Shown: positions 54,463 to 63,567, counted from the first letter of the stretch. The stretch is 64,000 nucleotides of DNA from Nostoc linckia NIES-25 (GCF_002368035.1 NZ_AP018222.1:5433238-5497237); one strand, 5' to 3'. Numbers and translations: made by a program. Notes: generated by a model not told the origin, from the letters alone.

Positions 54463-54598
54463 CAATACGGTTCGGTTAACGTGTTTATTCCTCGAAGATC
54501 CCCCCAGCCCCCCTTTTTAAGGCTTGCTCACAAACCTTCTTTTACCCCCTTTAAAAGGGGGTCGCCGTAGGCGGGGGGATCTTAACCAAACCGTATTG
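54463..54598. mobile_element. MITE-like repeat family I, copy B
   Basis: 136-bp element starting CAATACGGTTCGGTTAAC and ending TTAACCAAACCGTATTG, with GATCCCCCCAGCCCCCC and the GGTCGCCGTAGGCGGGGGG core shared with copy A. Non-coding; it fills the gap between the two kinase genes together with a G-rich repeat near 54600-54645. Confidence 0.75.
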
Positions 54599-54717
54599 GG
54601 AGGCAGGAGTAATACTTCTTTCCTCCTGCCCCCTGCCTCCTGCCTTCTTTGTCAAAAATCATCTTTGTTTTACATTTTTACTTTGGCATTTTATTTTGAA
54701 CTTGGAGACAAGCAAGG

Positions 54718-56637
54718 ATGATACTTAAATTATTCAAAGTCTGGTTGAAAATCAACCCTCAAAAGTTTGATAAAAATCAAAAAAATTACTTCTCATTGAA
54801 ATGGCGATCGCGAAATCTACTGTTATTATCACTTGTAATAATGCTGTCCATTAGTATTAGCGCCACCGCCATCACTAGTTACAACTTTGTTAAAGGATTA
54901 TTGCTAGACAGTCTCAAGCAGCAAGCACTGTTAAAAGCACAACAAGGTGAGGATGATATTGATAACTGGTTAGCGATTCGCAAGACAGAAATTAAGACCT
55001 TGGCAAATTCAGGTGTGGTGCGATCGCTAGATTGGTCATTGATGGAACCTTACTTGCAATCTGAGTTAAAGCGGCTGCAAACATTTTTGCTCATGGCCTT
55101 CGCTACACCAGATGGTCTATTAATGAATACTCCAGGAAATCGTCTCAATGTTCGAGACCGAGAATTTTTTCAGCGGAGTATATTAGGTGAAACAATAGCA
55201 GCCGATCCAATTATTGGACGCACAACCAAACAGTTACAAGTTCAAATTAGTTCGCCAGTTCCTAGCAAAACAGGTACAAAACCAGCAGGTGTGTTAATGG
55301 GAGGAATTCCGATTAACCGAGTAATTGAAGTAGTTAGCAATTTACAGCAAGGCAAGGGTAGCTATGCCTTTGCGCTCAATTCTCAAGGAGTTCCCATCGT
55401 CCATCCCGACACGCGACTAATTGGCACGCCCGAAAGAGCCGCCCAGAGTTTCCTCAACTCTCCCAATCCCCGGTTAGTTGAAATTGCCAAAAAAATGGTA
55501 GCTAAACGCACAAATATTGAATTAGCTCAACTAAATGGTAAATGGAACTATGTTGCTTACATCCCACTGAGAGAGGCAAATTGGTCGATCGCTTTGATTG
55601 TGCCACAAGAAAATATTGAATCGCCATTGCAAGCGTTGAATATTTTGGCTACGGTTTTGGGAGGATTGCTAGTGATTGGGTTGATTAGTGCATGGCGACA
55701 ATTGCAACTATATGAAGAGATTCGCGAACGCGCCTTGATTTCCAGTCAGCAGGCGCAGCAACTCAGCAAAACCCTCAGAGAATTGCAAAATACCCAAGCT
55801 CAACTCATTCACTCAGAAAAAATGTCTAGCTTGGGACAATTAGTGGCTGGGATGGCACACGAAATTAATAATCCGGCGAATTTTATTCATGCTAACCTCA
55901 ACCACGCCAGCGAATACACCGAAAGCATCCTGGATTTGCTCAAACTTTATCAACAAACCTATCCAAATTCAACACCAGAAATTAGCGAACTCGCACAAGA
56001 CCTCGATATTGAGTTTTTGGCAGAAGATTTACCCAAGCTCATGACATCTATGCAAGTGGGAACCAAGCGCATTCGCCAAATTGTGCTGTCTCTGCGTAAC
56101 TTCTCTCGCCTCGATGAAGCAGACATGAAATTGGTAGATATTCATGAAGGATTAGACAACACTTTGATGGTTCTCAATCATCGCTTGACAGCCACATCCG
56201 AACGCCCAGAAATTAAAATTATTAAGAAATACGGCGATTTACCCGAAGTAGAATGTTATGCAGGGCAACTCAATCAGGTGTTTATGAATGTTTTGGTAAA
56301 TGCCATCGATGCACTAGAAGCAGCCAGCGAAGAACGCAATTTTGAGGCTCTTAAAACCAACCCGAATCATATTAGAATTAAAACCCAACTTGACAAGTTA
56401 ACTCAAAACGCGATCATTCAGATTTATGATAATGGTATTGGTATGTGTGAAGAGGTCAAGCAACGAGTATTTGACCACATGTTTACTACTAAACCTGTAG
56501 GCAAAGGAATTGGATTAGGAATGGCGATCGCCTATCAAATTGTCGTAGAAAAACATGCAGGAAGTATTGAAATTGATTCGACTCCAGGACGCGAGACAGA
56601 GTTTACCATCCGTATTCCTTTAACAAGTAAAAAGTAA
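54718..56637 (+). CDS. Cache-domain sensor histidine kinase
   Basis: Membrane sensor of 639 residues. TM1 about 33-53, an extracytoplasmic double-Cache-type region about 55-300 (with RDREFFQRSILGETIAADPI and GSYAFALNSQGVPIVHPDTR), and TM2 about 306-325. The kinase follows: SEKMSSLGQLVAGMAHEINN with His near 380, and HATPase motifs NVLVNAIDALEA, YDNGIGMCEEVKQRVFDHMF and GKGIGLGMAIA. The Cache part should bind a small ligand outside the cell, such as an amino acid or organic acid. No response regulator is adjacent. Its core is closely similar to the kinase end of the preceding 1974-residue gene, suggesting local duplication. Confidence 0.9.
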   Translation: MILKLFKVWLKINPQKFDKNQKNYFSLKWRSRNLLLLSLVIMLSISISATAITSYNFVKGLLLDSLKQQALLKAQQGEDDIDNWLAIRKTEIKTLANSGVVRSLDWSLMEPYLQSELKRLQTFLLMAFATPDGLLMNTPGNRLNVRDREFFQRSILGETIAADPIIGRTTKQLQVQISSPVPSKTGTKPAGVLMGGIPINRVIEVVSNLQQGKGSYAFALNSQGVPIVHPDTRLIGTPERAAQSFLNSPNPRLVEIAKKMVAKRTNIELAQLNGKWNYVAYIPLREANWSIALIVPQENIESPLQALNILATVLGGLLVIGLISAWRQLQLYEEIRERALISSQQAQQLSKTLRELQNTQAQLIHSEKMSSLGQLVAGMAHEINNPANFIHANLNHASEYTESILDLLKLYQQTYPNSTPEISELAQDLDIEFLAEDLPKLMTSMQVGTKRIRQIVLSLRNFSRLDEADMKLVDIHEGLDNTLMVLNHRLTATSERPEIKIIKKYGDLPEVECYAGQLNQVFMNVLVNAIDALEAASEERNFEALKTNPNHIRIKTQLDKLTQNAIIQIYDNGIGMCEEVKQRVFDHMFTTKPVGKGIGLGMAIAYQIVVEKHAGSIEIDSTPGRETEFTIRIPLTSKK

Positions 56638-56745
56638 TTGTTAAAAATAAGAATTCATAATCCAGAATTCAGCGATCGCTGAAAGATAAAAGTGTCAAGC
56701 TTGGCATCCCTACAAATTTTTGTACGTCATGTAATTAGCAAGGGT

Positions 56746-56879
56746 CAATACGGTTCGGTTGACTTGTTTATCCCTCGAAGATCCCCCCAACCCCCCTTAA
56801 AAAGGGGGGCTTTTTCTTCTAATTACCTCCTTTTTAAAGGGGTCGCCACAGGCGGGGGGATCTTATCCGAACTGTATTG
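56746..56879. mobile_element. MITE-like repeat family I, copy C
   Basis: 134-bp element, left end CAATACGGTTCGGTTGA, right end TTATCCGAACTGTATTG, so its ends are less well matched than those of copies A, B and D. Core CGAAGATCCCCCCAACCCCC and GGTCGCCACAGGCGGGGGG. Seventeen bases separate it from copy D. Confidence 0.75.
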
Positions 56880-56896
56880 TAGCAAGGGTTATATAC

Positions 56897-57029
56897 CAAT
56901 ACAGTTCAGTTAACAGTTTAATTTTTTTAGATTCCCTCAACCCCCTTAAAAAGGCTTGCTCATAACTCTCTTTTACCCCCTTAAAAAGGGGGTCGCCGCA
57001 GGCGGGGGGATCTTAACTGAACTGTATTG
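56897..57029. mobile_element. MITE-like repeat family I, copy D
   Basis: 133-bp element with perfect ends CAATACAGTTCAGTTAA and TTAACTGAACTGTATTG. Both ends differ from copy A at the same two positions, so pairing is conserved. Core GGTCGCCGCAGGCGGGGGG. Confidence 0.78.
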
Positions 57030-57071
57030 GGTTATATACTTAAAGAAAGTTGATTCATAATTTAAATTTCC

Positions 57072-57183
57072 TGTAGGAATTTCCAAATAAAAAACATTCC
57101 ACTTTTCTTGTGGGGTGGGCGTCTCGCCCGCCCGTAAGCAAGACCGGAAGATTGTAAAATTTATTTCTTGGAAATTACCTACA
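57072..57183. mobile_element. MITE-like element with TGTAGGAATTTCCAA ends
   Basis: TGTAGGAATTTCCAAATAAA at the left is matched by TTTATTTCTTGGAAATTACC plus TACA at the right (a few gaps). Between them is a GGGTGGGCGTCTCGCCCGCCC hairpin core. 112 bp, non-coding, immediately upstream of the first Uma2 gene. Confidence 0.65.
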
Positions 57184-57215
57184 CAACAGCTAAGACATCA
57201 ACTCTCTGAGGTGAT

Positions 57216-57854
57216 ATGCTTTTAAAACTGCAACAAATTGTTGTTAAACCCGGTCAACAAATGTTACTGCAAGACATAAGTTGGCAGCAGTTAGAAAATA
57301 TTTTAGAAGAAATGGGAGAAAGGCGTGCGGCACGCATTTCTTATAGTGATGGTTGGTTAGAAATTATAGTTCCTCTACCAGAACACGAAAAAGATAAAGA
57401 ATATATTGGTGATTTAGTCAAAATCTTATTAGAAACACTACAAATTGATTTTGAACCTTTTGGTTCTACAACTCTTAAAAATGAGCGAATGCGGCAAGCA
57501 GTAGAACCAGATACTAGTTTTTATATTCAAAATCAAGCTGCTGTAATTGGCAAAAACCGCATAGATTTAAATATCGACCCGCCGCCAGATTTAGCAATTG
57601 AGATTGATATTACTTCTCGCAGCCGATTTGATAATTATGCAATTTTGGGGGTTCCTGAACTGTGGCGACATACACGAAATGGTTTAGAAATTTCCTTGTT
57701 AAAAGAAGGAAAATATATTAAATCTGAGTCTAGCCCGAATTTTCCTAATATCCCAATTGTTGAATTAGTCAATGAATATGTTCAGCAGTGTTTAACAATT
57801 GGGAGAAGTCAAGCTATGCGTAATTTTAGAAATTGGGTTAAAGATAATTTATAG
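57216..57854 (+). CDS. Uma2-family (DUF820) endonuclease-like protein, first of two
   Basis: Protein of 212 residues with the PD-(D/E)xK-like core of the Uma2 family: VEPDTSFYIQN, then PPPDLAIEIDITSRSRFDNY, with the acidic residues and the paired E-x-D typical of the family, followed by YAILGVPELWRHTRNGLEIS. These proteins are very numerous in cyanobacteria and their biological role is unknown; nuclease activity is predicted from fold only. Another Uma2 gene follows 46 bases later on the same strand. Confidence 0.88.
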   Translation: MLLKLQQIVVKPGQQMLLQDISWQQLENILEEMGERRAARISYSDGWLEIIVPLPEHEKDKEYIGDLVKILLETLQIDFEPFGSTTLKNERMRQAVEPDTSFYIQNQAAVIGKNRIDLNIDPPPDLAIEIDITSRSRFDNYAILGVPELWRHTRNGLEISLLKEGKYIKSESSPNFPNIPIVELVNEYVQQCLTIGRSQAMRNFRNWVKDNL

Positions 57855-57900
57855 GTATTCTAAATTATTATTCAACACTTTTTGAGAAAGGCGATCGCTC

Positions 57901-58602
57901 ATGACTACTGAGAACAATCCAGCAATCGTTGTAGACTGGGAACACCCCACACCACCCACAGATTTAATTTTTGATGATGGAGAACCCTTGGAATCAAATC
58001 GCCACCGTATTGCTATGAATGTCTTGATTGAGTCATTGCAACAAGTTTGGATTGACCGCAATGATTTTTTTACTGGGGGCAATATGTTTATTTACTATAG
58101 CAGCGCCCAAGTACGTAACCAGGATTTCCGTGGCCCCGATTTTTTTGTTGTCCTCAATGTCGATGGGACTAATTCTCGCCAAGGTTGGGTAGTGTGGGAA
58201 GAAAACGGTCGTTATCCTGATGTGATTGTAGAATTAATGTCACCATCAACAGCCAAAATAGATAAGACTGTTAAGAAAGACCTTTACGAACAAACTTTTC
58301 ATACCTCAGATTATTTTGTCTATGACCCCTTTGACCCGAATTCTTTGCAAGGATGGCATTTAGATCATAATCAGCAGTATCAACCTTTGACACCCAATGA
58401 GCGTGGTTGGCTGTGGTGTCAAAAGTTAGGTTTATGGTTAGGAACCTATGAGGGAACAATCCGCCGAGAAACAGCAATATGGTTGCGGTTTTATGATGTA
58501 GCTGGCAATTTGGTTTTGTTACCAGAAGAAGCCGCAGCTGCAAAAGCGGCTCGTTTAGCAGCTAGATTGAGAGAGTTGGGTGAAAATCCAGATATTTTGT
58601 GA
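57901..58602 (+). CDS. Uma2-family (DUF820) endonuclease-like protein, second of two
   Basis: Protein of 233 residues of the longer Uma2 branch: NPAIVVDWEHPTPPTDLIFD, the GPDFFVVLNVDG strand with Asp, the catalytic-type YPDVIVELMSPSTAKIDKTV with E-x-M-S and Lys, and SDYFVYDPFDPNSLQGWHLD. The C-terminus has an Ala-rich coil (EEAAAAKAARLAARLRELGE) common in these proteins. The same Asp/Glu-x-Lys core as its neighbour is present. Tandem arrangement suggests duplication, but the two proteins are only distantly similar. Confidence 0.88.
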   Translation: MTTENNPAIVVDWEHPTPPTDLIFDDGEPLESNRHRIAMNVLIESLQQVWIDRNDFFTGGNMFIYYSSAQVRNQDFRGPDFFVVLNVDGTNSRQGWVVWEENGRYPDVIVELMSPSTAKIDKTVKKDLYEQTFHTSDYFVYDPFDPNSLQGWHLDHNQQYQPLTPNERGWLWCQKLGLWLGTYEGTIRRETAIWLRFYDVAGNLVLLPEEAAAAKAARLAARLRELGENPDIL

Positions 58603-58623
58603 AATGTAAGTTCTAGACTAAAT

Positions 58624-58666
58624 GCGATCGCTATTTTAAAATATCATAACTAACAAGAGCGATCGC
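58624..58666. repeat. Inverted pair of HIP1 sites
   Basis: GCGATCGCT (58624-58632) and AGCGATCGC (58658-58666) face each other around a 25-base AT-rich loop, between the convergent ends of the second Uma2 gene and the caspase-like gene. Possibly a shared transcript end. Confidence 0.45.
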
Positions 58667-58686
58667 TATTAAGTCAAGCTGCAAAA

Positions 58687-61161
58687 CTAAGGTTGAATCG
58701 GCACAAATTCATATTTATCAGTGCCAGGTATTTGTTGAACTTTGACTAAGAATATTTTATTGTTTATGCGATCGCCTGATTGTAAAAACTGGATATTTCC
58801 TGTGGCACCATCAACTGAAAAGCTTGGACTGTGCAGTACTTGTTGTAATCCCTCACGTGTACTATTTTGCTGCAAGCCTGCGATAATTGCTTTAGTTGCA
58901 TCATAAGCCGTAGCCGTTCGCCAATTCACACGTCCACGCCAAAGTTTTTGAGAATTTTCCAAAAAAGGATTATTAGGAAATGCTGCCGAATGCCAAGGTG
59001 CAGCGAGTACCATACCGTTGATATTGGCTTTCCCAACTTCTAATGTTTCAATTGTATAAAGTGTGGGACTACTGAATAGTGCTAGCTGCCCTTTATTAGC
59101 TTCTACCACTGCTAAACCTTTCTTAATTTGGTCGATGTAGAGACCTAATACCAAGCCATCCGCCTTACTATTGATAGCCTGAGAAATGACTGCACTAGGG
59201 TTGAAATTAGAGGAAGAAACATCACAATTTGTGCTATTAATCTTCCCCCCAGCAGCCGTTATTTTTGTGAGCAATTCTTCTCTAAATGACTGATTATCAA
59301 CTGCTTTAAAATCAACACAGATAAGAATATTGTTTTTTTTGACTGTTTTGATAGCATAATGAGACAGGCTATCTGCCATTAAACTAACATTGGGAACAGT
59401 GCGGAAGATATAGTTACCAGTATTAGAGAGGTTTTGGGCAAAACTGGTAGGAGATATCATCACTAACCCGTTTTGTTGATAGACATAAGCTGCGGGTATA
59501 GAAGCATTACTGGCATTGTGCCCCACCACAGCCAAAATTTTGGTATCCTTAACAAACTGATTAGCAATCTGTACGGCATCGGTTGGGTCATTATTATCAT
59601 TAGCGATCGCCACCTCCAAAAGTTTGCCATTAATACTGCCACTGTTATTTACTTCATCTTGCGCTTGAGCTGCACCGCGTAGTATCTCTTCTGCGACCGA
59701 TTGAGTTGTACCGATAGGTACACTCACAGCAATTTTGAGTAGATTTCCTTGTTGACGAGCTTTAGCATTGTTCAAATAAATCAATGCTTCTGGATCGCTA
59801 GGATTTGTTTTTCGATATGCTTGAAATTTACTAATAGCAGTCAGACAATCACCTTGAGCTAATGCTCTAACTCCAGCTTCTTTGTCTGAGTTTGTATCCT
59901 GCTTCAATAAGATTTTTTCACCAAAACTGATTCTGTCGCTCGAAATATAATCCTTTATAACACAAGAGTTAAATGTATTTTTTGGAAAAAAAGCGTATAT
60001 TACAGTACCGCCAATAACGACACCGATGATACACGCTCCTATATATTGGAGAAAATTGCTATTTCGGGGACGTGGAGGAGGTAAGCTAGGTGAGTTTTCG
60101 GCAATTATTGGAGCTTCGATTAGTGCTATATCTTCGTCTCTAAGTCCTAAGGCTTGCTGAAGAAGTTTTAAATCAGCACGAGTATTGTTACTAACAGGTA
60201 ATTTACCTTTACTTGCTTCGACAAACGCCTTTTGATATTCCTGTAAATTTTCTTTGTAGTCTTGATAAGGTTTTAAAACCTCAGCCTCGATAGCAGAAGC
60301 TTCATCAGGTTTAATTCCTAACTCTTTTTGTCGTTTAGTTAAAGGAATACGACCCATATTAATAATCTCACCGTCTCTTACCCAATAATCAACTTCTCGA
60401 CGATATATGAGCTTGGGATCGTCAAGAGGTGCTTTAGCAAGGTTTATTTTATAGCCTTCTTTGATAGCATATATCTCCGGTTTCATTGCAGGAGTAGCTT
60501 CTTGTACTGCCTTAGTAGCATATTCATGCAATTCATCAACGGAAATCCAACCATCTTCATTCTTATCTGCTGCACCAGTCTTCAGCCCCTCAACTATGTA
60601 GCTGGTGTAAGTTGAAGTATCTGCTCCTTGCTGTTCAAAAGAATATTGGGTTGAGGTACTAGATGTTAGAACAGCTCGCCCTTCTCCACCCAATTGGTTT
60701 CTGATATCAACAAAACCGTCATCTTTCGCTGACATTCCCTCAGCAAATGCGCCACTAAAGCAACAATCGAGAATCACTACTTCGCGTTTGCAACGGCTAT
60801 TGCTCATGAGCGAATGTACAGAGTTAGCTGGTACTGTTGTGGCCTTAACTAATTCTCCTTTGTCACTTTTTTTAGTGTTGCAAGCAGCAAAGTAAAGCTT
60901 GCCATTCTCATCTTTAATGCCATGACCAGAGAAAAATAGCAGCACGAGATCATCTTTTTGACGATTAGCAAACAAAGCCTCGATCGCCTCATCCATTACT
61001 TGTCTTTGAGGATTTATCAGCAGTGTTACATCATCAAAACCGCCAATGTCTGGATTCAGCAAAATTTGCTGCATCGCCTCGACATCTTTTGTCGCTGCTG
61101 GTAACGGAGTAAGACCAGGCTCATACTCACTGACTCCTATTAGCAGTGCTACTTTCCCCAT
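58687..61161 (-). CDS. Caspase-like protease fused to a periplasmic ligand-binding domain
   Basis: Protein of 824 residues. Residues 1-240 are a peptidase C14 (caspase-like) domain with catalytic His80 in FFSGHG and Cys134 in ILDCCFSG, both intact. At 199-210 DKNEDGWISVDE is a complete EF-hand loop, so Ca2+ control is likely. Residues about 255-350 (RREVDYWVRDGEI, LTKRQKELGIKPDEASAIEA, LKLLQQALGLRDEDIALIEA) form a helical module seen in other cyanobacterial effector proteins. A single membrane segment is at 371-392. From about 470 to the end is a type I periplasmic binding domain (Peripla_BP_6 type: VVGHNASNASIPAAYVYQQN, GLVMISPTSFAQNLSNTGNY). The topology suggests an outside sensor driving an inside protease. 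It follows the EACC1-like gene by 30 bases in one operon. Confidence 0.88.
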   Translation of the reverse strand: MGKVALLIGVSEYEPGLTPLPAATKDVEAMQQILLNPDIGGFDDVTLLINPQRQVMDEAIEALFANRQKDDLVLLFFSGHGIKDENGKLYFAACNTKKSDKGELVKATTVPANSVHSLMSNSRCKREVVILDCCFSGAFAEGMSAKDDGFVDIRNQLGGEGRAVLTSSTSTQYSFEQQGADTSTYTSYIVEGLKTGAADKNEDGWISVDELHEYATKAVQEATPAMKPEIYAIKEGYKINLAKAPLDDPKLIYRREVDYWVRDGEIINMGRIPLTKRQKELGIKPDEASAIEAEVLKPYQDYKENLQEYQKAFVEASKGKLPVSNNTRADLKLLQQALGLRDEDIALIEAPIIAENSPSLPPPRPRNSNFLQYIGACIIGVVIGGTVIYAFFPKNTFNSCVIKDYISSDRISFGEKILLKQDTNSDKEAGVRALAQGDCLTAISKFQAYRKTNPSDPEALIYLNNAKARQQGNLLKIAVSVPIGTTQSVAEEILRGAAQAQDEVNNSGSINGKLLEVAIANDNNDPTDAVQIANQFVKDTKILAVVGHNASNASIPAAYVYQQNGLVMISPTSFAQNLSNTGNYIFRTVPNVSLMADSLSHYAIKTVKKNNILICVDFKAVDNQSFREELLTKITAAGGKINSTNCDVSSSNFNPSAVISQAINSKADGLVLGLYIDQIKKGLAVVEANKGQLALFSSPTLYTIETLEVGKANINGMVLAAPWHSAAFPNNPFLENSQKLWRGRVNWRTATAYDATKAIIAGLQQNSTREGLQQVLHSPSFSVDGATGNIQFLQSGDRINNKIFLVKVQQIPGTDKYEFVPIQP

Positions 61162-61191
61162 CTCGCTATTCTTCCTTACTGCTGGGATTTC

Positions 61192-61569
61192 TTAGTTACC
61201 TGCGATGAACTTTTGAGCTTGTTCAATGGCGGCGTTTAACTCTTCCTGACTGCTAGCTTTCACTTTGAGTTTTTTGCCGTTAGCCTCTACTTCCAATTCA
61301 ATGGTTTTGTTACCCAAGCGATCGCCCAAAAATCCCAACAATTTCTTAAAATTAGCTAGGCTCACCTCAGCTTGCAATACACCCCACAAAAAGCCTGCGA
61401 CAGGTTTACCTCTTTCAGGTATCTCTGTAACTTTCACGAGTTCTGCGCTTTCCACATCTAACTCTTTGATTTCTCGCAGCAGATTTTGCGCTTCCCTGTC
61501 TTTCTCCTCTGCATCTAAATCTGGATTAGTAAGAGCGATCGTTAGCTTGATGTTAGATTCAGAACTCAT
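61192..61569 (-). CDS. EACC1-like effector-associated protein
   Basis: Protein of 125 residues matching, by pattern, the effector-associated constant component 1 family described alongside caspase-type and other conflict effectors. Diagnostic stretches are NLLREIKELDVESAELVKVT, then ERGKPVAGFLWGVLQAEVSL with a linker, and LEVEANGKKLKVKASSQEEL. Mixed alpha/beta, no catalytic residues, no signal peptide, so it should be cytoplasmic. It is directly upstream of the caspase-like gene, which supports a control or targeting role. The family assignment is from memory. Confidence 0.72.
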   Translation of the reverse strand: MSSESNIKLTIALTNPDLDAEEKDREAQNLLREIKELDVESAELVKVTEIPERGKPVAGFLWGVLQAEVSLANFKKLLGFLGDRLGNKTIELEVEANGKKLKVKASSQEELNAAIEQAQKFIAGN

Positions 61570-61709
61570 TTTACGTTAACTATATTGCAGTAATTTATCT
61601 TATTGACATCATATCGCCTATGTAAATTTCCGGAAATTTCTTCAATATTTTTACAAAAACTCGTAATATTTCAGTAATAATCAGTAGAAGCAGGAGCGAT
61701 CGCTCTACT

Positions 61710-62492
61710 CTAACTCGAAGCACTGGTATAAAACCGCAGCGCAAACCGCCAAAACCAAGTAGAAACTAAAAATAACGCTACTGCCAATCCTCCTGCACCT
61801 ATCAACCAGGTAATTTCACCTCGACCTAGCATCGCTTGGGCTGGTATAGTTGTTAAAAAAGTGACTGGCACTACAAAGGTGAAGAAAAAGCGGTAAACAG
61901 TTGGAAAAGCTGTAATTGGATATCTTCCTGCTTCTAATAAACTACGCAAAACTTCAGTAACATTGTATATTTTTACGAACCAAATAGTCATAGACCCAAG
62001 TATAAACCACAGGCTATATAGAATTACCAAGCCAAACAACAACGGCACTACACTGAGTAAATACTTATCTATTGTTACACTCAGGCGTTGACCTGCGTAG
62101 CCAATGATGATGCAGCCAAAGATTAAATCTGGTACTCCCCAGGGCGAAATGGTGTGGGTGGAAAGCCAAAACTGACTGCGAATAGGTTTCAATAATATAA
62201 AGTCAAGAGTGCCTTCTTGCACGTGGCGGACAATGCGATTTAAGTTTGGCGCGAGAAAAGTGGCGGAAAACCCTTGCAATAAAGTGAAAATTCCTAGAAC
62301 TACTAAGGCTGCTTCCCATGACCAGCCAGCAAAAGTGTAGCCAGTGCGGTAAAACAAGAATAGTCCAAACAAGCTACCGACAAGATTCCCCAAGCTGCTG
62401 AGGGTAGCTATAACAAAGTTGATGCGATACTCTAACTCAGATGCGATCGCTGCACCCCAAAATAATCTTAGTACTTTCAGATATCTTTGCAT
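61710..62492 (-). CDS. ABC-2 family transporter permease
   Basis: Inner-membrane protein of about 260 residues with six hydrophobic segments, of the ABC-2/DUF990-like permease group. Landmarks are LRLFWGAAIASELEYRINFV at the N-terminus, HVQEGTLDFILLKPIRSQFW in the middle, and RYPITAFPTVYRFFFTFVVP followed by LTTIPAQAMLGRG at the end. An ATP-binding partner is not seen in the window, so it is either encoded elsewhere or lies beyond the end. I chose ATG 62492 since AAGGG lies about seven bases upstream; an in-frame TTG at 62510 is less likely. Confidence 0.85.
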   Translation of the reverse strand: MQRYLKVLRLFWGAAIASELEYRINFVIATLSSLGNLVGSLFGLFLFYRTGYTFAGWSWEAALVVLGIFTLLQGFSATFLAPNLNRIVRHVQEGTLDFILLKPIRSQFWLSTHTISPWGVPDLIFGCIIIGYAGQRLSVTIDKYLLSVVPLLFGLVILYSLWFILGSMTIWFVKIYNVTEVLRSLLEAGRYPITAFPTVYRFFFTFVVPVTFLTTIPAQAMLGRGEITWLIGAGGLAVALFLVSTWFWRFALRFYTSASS

Positions 62493-62602
62493 CCTGCACC
62501 CTTGAGCCAATATTGACTTGAAAAATAATAAAAGAACTTTACATAAATTTAATATTACTTTTTATTCAAGAAAATTGCACAACGTTAAGATGTTCTGGAT
62601 AT

Positions 62603-63232
62603 ATGTATTCAAAGCTGAGAAATTTTATGCATTTGGATTTACCACAACTGATTAAATCGCTTGGCTACTTTGGCGTGTGGGCAATTATCTTTGCTGAATC
62701 TGGCTTATTAATTGGTTTTTTTCTCCCTGGGGATAGTTTGTTATTCACTGCTGGATTTATTGCATCTCAAAATTTACTCAACATCTGGGTTCTGATTTTT
62801 GGTGCATTTGTTTGTGCAGTCTTGGGTGACAATGTTGGCTATTTTACCGGGCATAAATTTGGCAGAAGACTATTTCAGAAGGAAGATTCGTGGTTATTTC
62901 ATAAAAAACACATTGTTAAAACCCAAAACTTTTACGAACAACACGGCAAGAAAACGATTGTTTTAGCACGTTTTTTACCAATTGTACGGACTTTTGCGCC
63001 AATTGTAGCGGGTATTGGTGCTATGCATTACCGCACATTTATGTCTTATAACTTAATTGGCGGTTTTGTTTGGACTTTTGGCATCACTTTGTTAGGGTTT
63101 TTCTTAGGAAAATCTTTACCACCCGAACAGGTAGATAAGTATTTATTACCAATTATTGGATTAATTATAGTTGTTTCTTTAGTGCCATCAGTCATTCATG
63201 TCATACAAGAAAATAGAGCAAATAAAGGTTGA
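62603..63232 (+). CDS. DedA-family membrane protein
   Basis: Protein of 209 residues with the DedA/SNARE-associated layout: an amphipathic N-terminus, FFLPGDSLLFTAGFIASQNL with the re-entrant-loop Pro-Gly-Asp, then LGDNVGYFTGHKFGRRLFQK and the conserved FLPIVRTFAPIVAGIGAMHY with the essential Arg. Several members support lipid scrambling (undecaprenyl-phosphate or phosphatidylethanolamine), membrane potential and drug tolerance; the exact cargo here is unknown. Starts at 62603 or 62627 are both possible. Divergent from the ABC-2 permease gene. Confidence 0.92.
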   Translation: MYSKLRNFMHLDLPQLIKSLGYFGVWAIIFAESGLLIGFFLPGDSLLFTAGFIASQNLLNIWVLIFGAFVCAVLGDNVGYFTGHKFGRRLFQKEDSWLFHKKHIVKTQNFYEQHGKKTIVLARFLPIVRTFAPIVAGIGAMHYRTFMSYNLIGGFVWTFGITLLGFFLGKSLPPEQVDKYLLPIIGLIIVVSLVPSVIHVIQENRANKG

Positions 63233-63347
63233 AAATATGTAATCACTTAGAATTCACCAAGTCAGAATTGAGGAGTCATAAGTGAGAAGGTAGGATTCAC
63301 AATTAAAGAGAAAGCAGTTTGGGTTTCTAGACTATTGGCAAGATTTT

Positions 63348-63567
63348 ATGGTTTCCTTAAACATCAATCTCTATCTATTTCTAGAAAACCTGATTTTTTT
63401 CGTAATTGCTATACTTTTTATTGTGGTTGTCAATTTGGACTGGAAAAAGACCAAAATCCCCACTTTGCCTTTACTGTTTTCCTTGGTATAAAATTTTATT
63501 TGCTTCACTGGAAGTATCAGGAATACTACTGACCTTATTAGTAATGTTATTCTGGGGTGTATGGTAG
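63348..63567 (+). pseudogene. Frameshifted small membrane protein
   Basis: ATG at 63348 gives VSLNINLYLFLENLIFFVIA, then ILFIVVVNLDWKKTKIPTLP and a stop at 63489. A different frame continues without a gap as ILFASLEVSGILLTLLVMLF and WGVW to a stop at 63567. Together they make a plausible two-segment membrane protein of about 75 residues broken by a frameshift. No family is recognised. A sequencing error would also explain it. Confidence 0.4.

Noticed and set aside
54524..54721. Small plus-strand frame before the Cache kinase
   Set aside because: Mostly encoded by family I copy B and short repeats.
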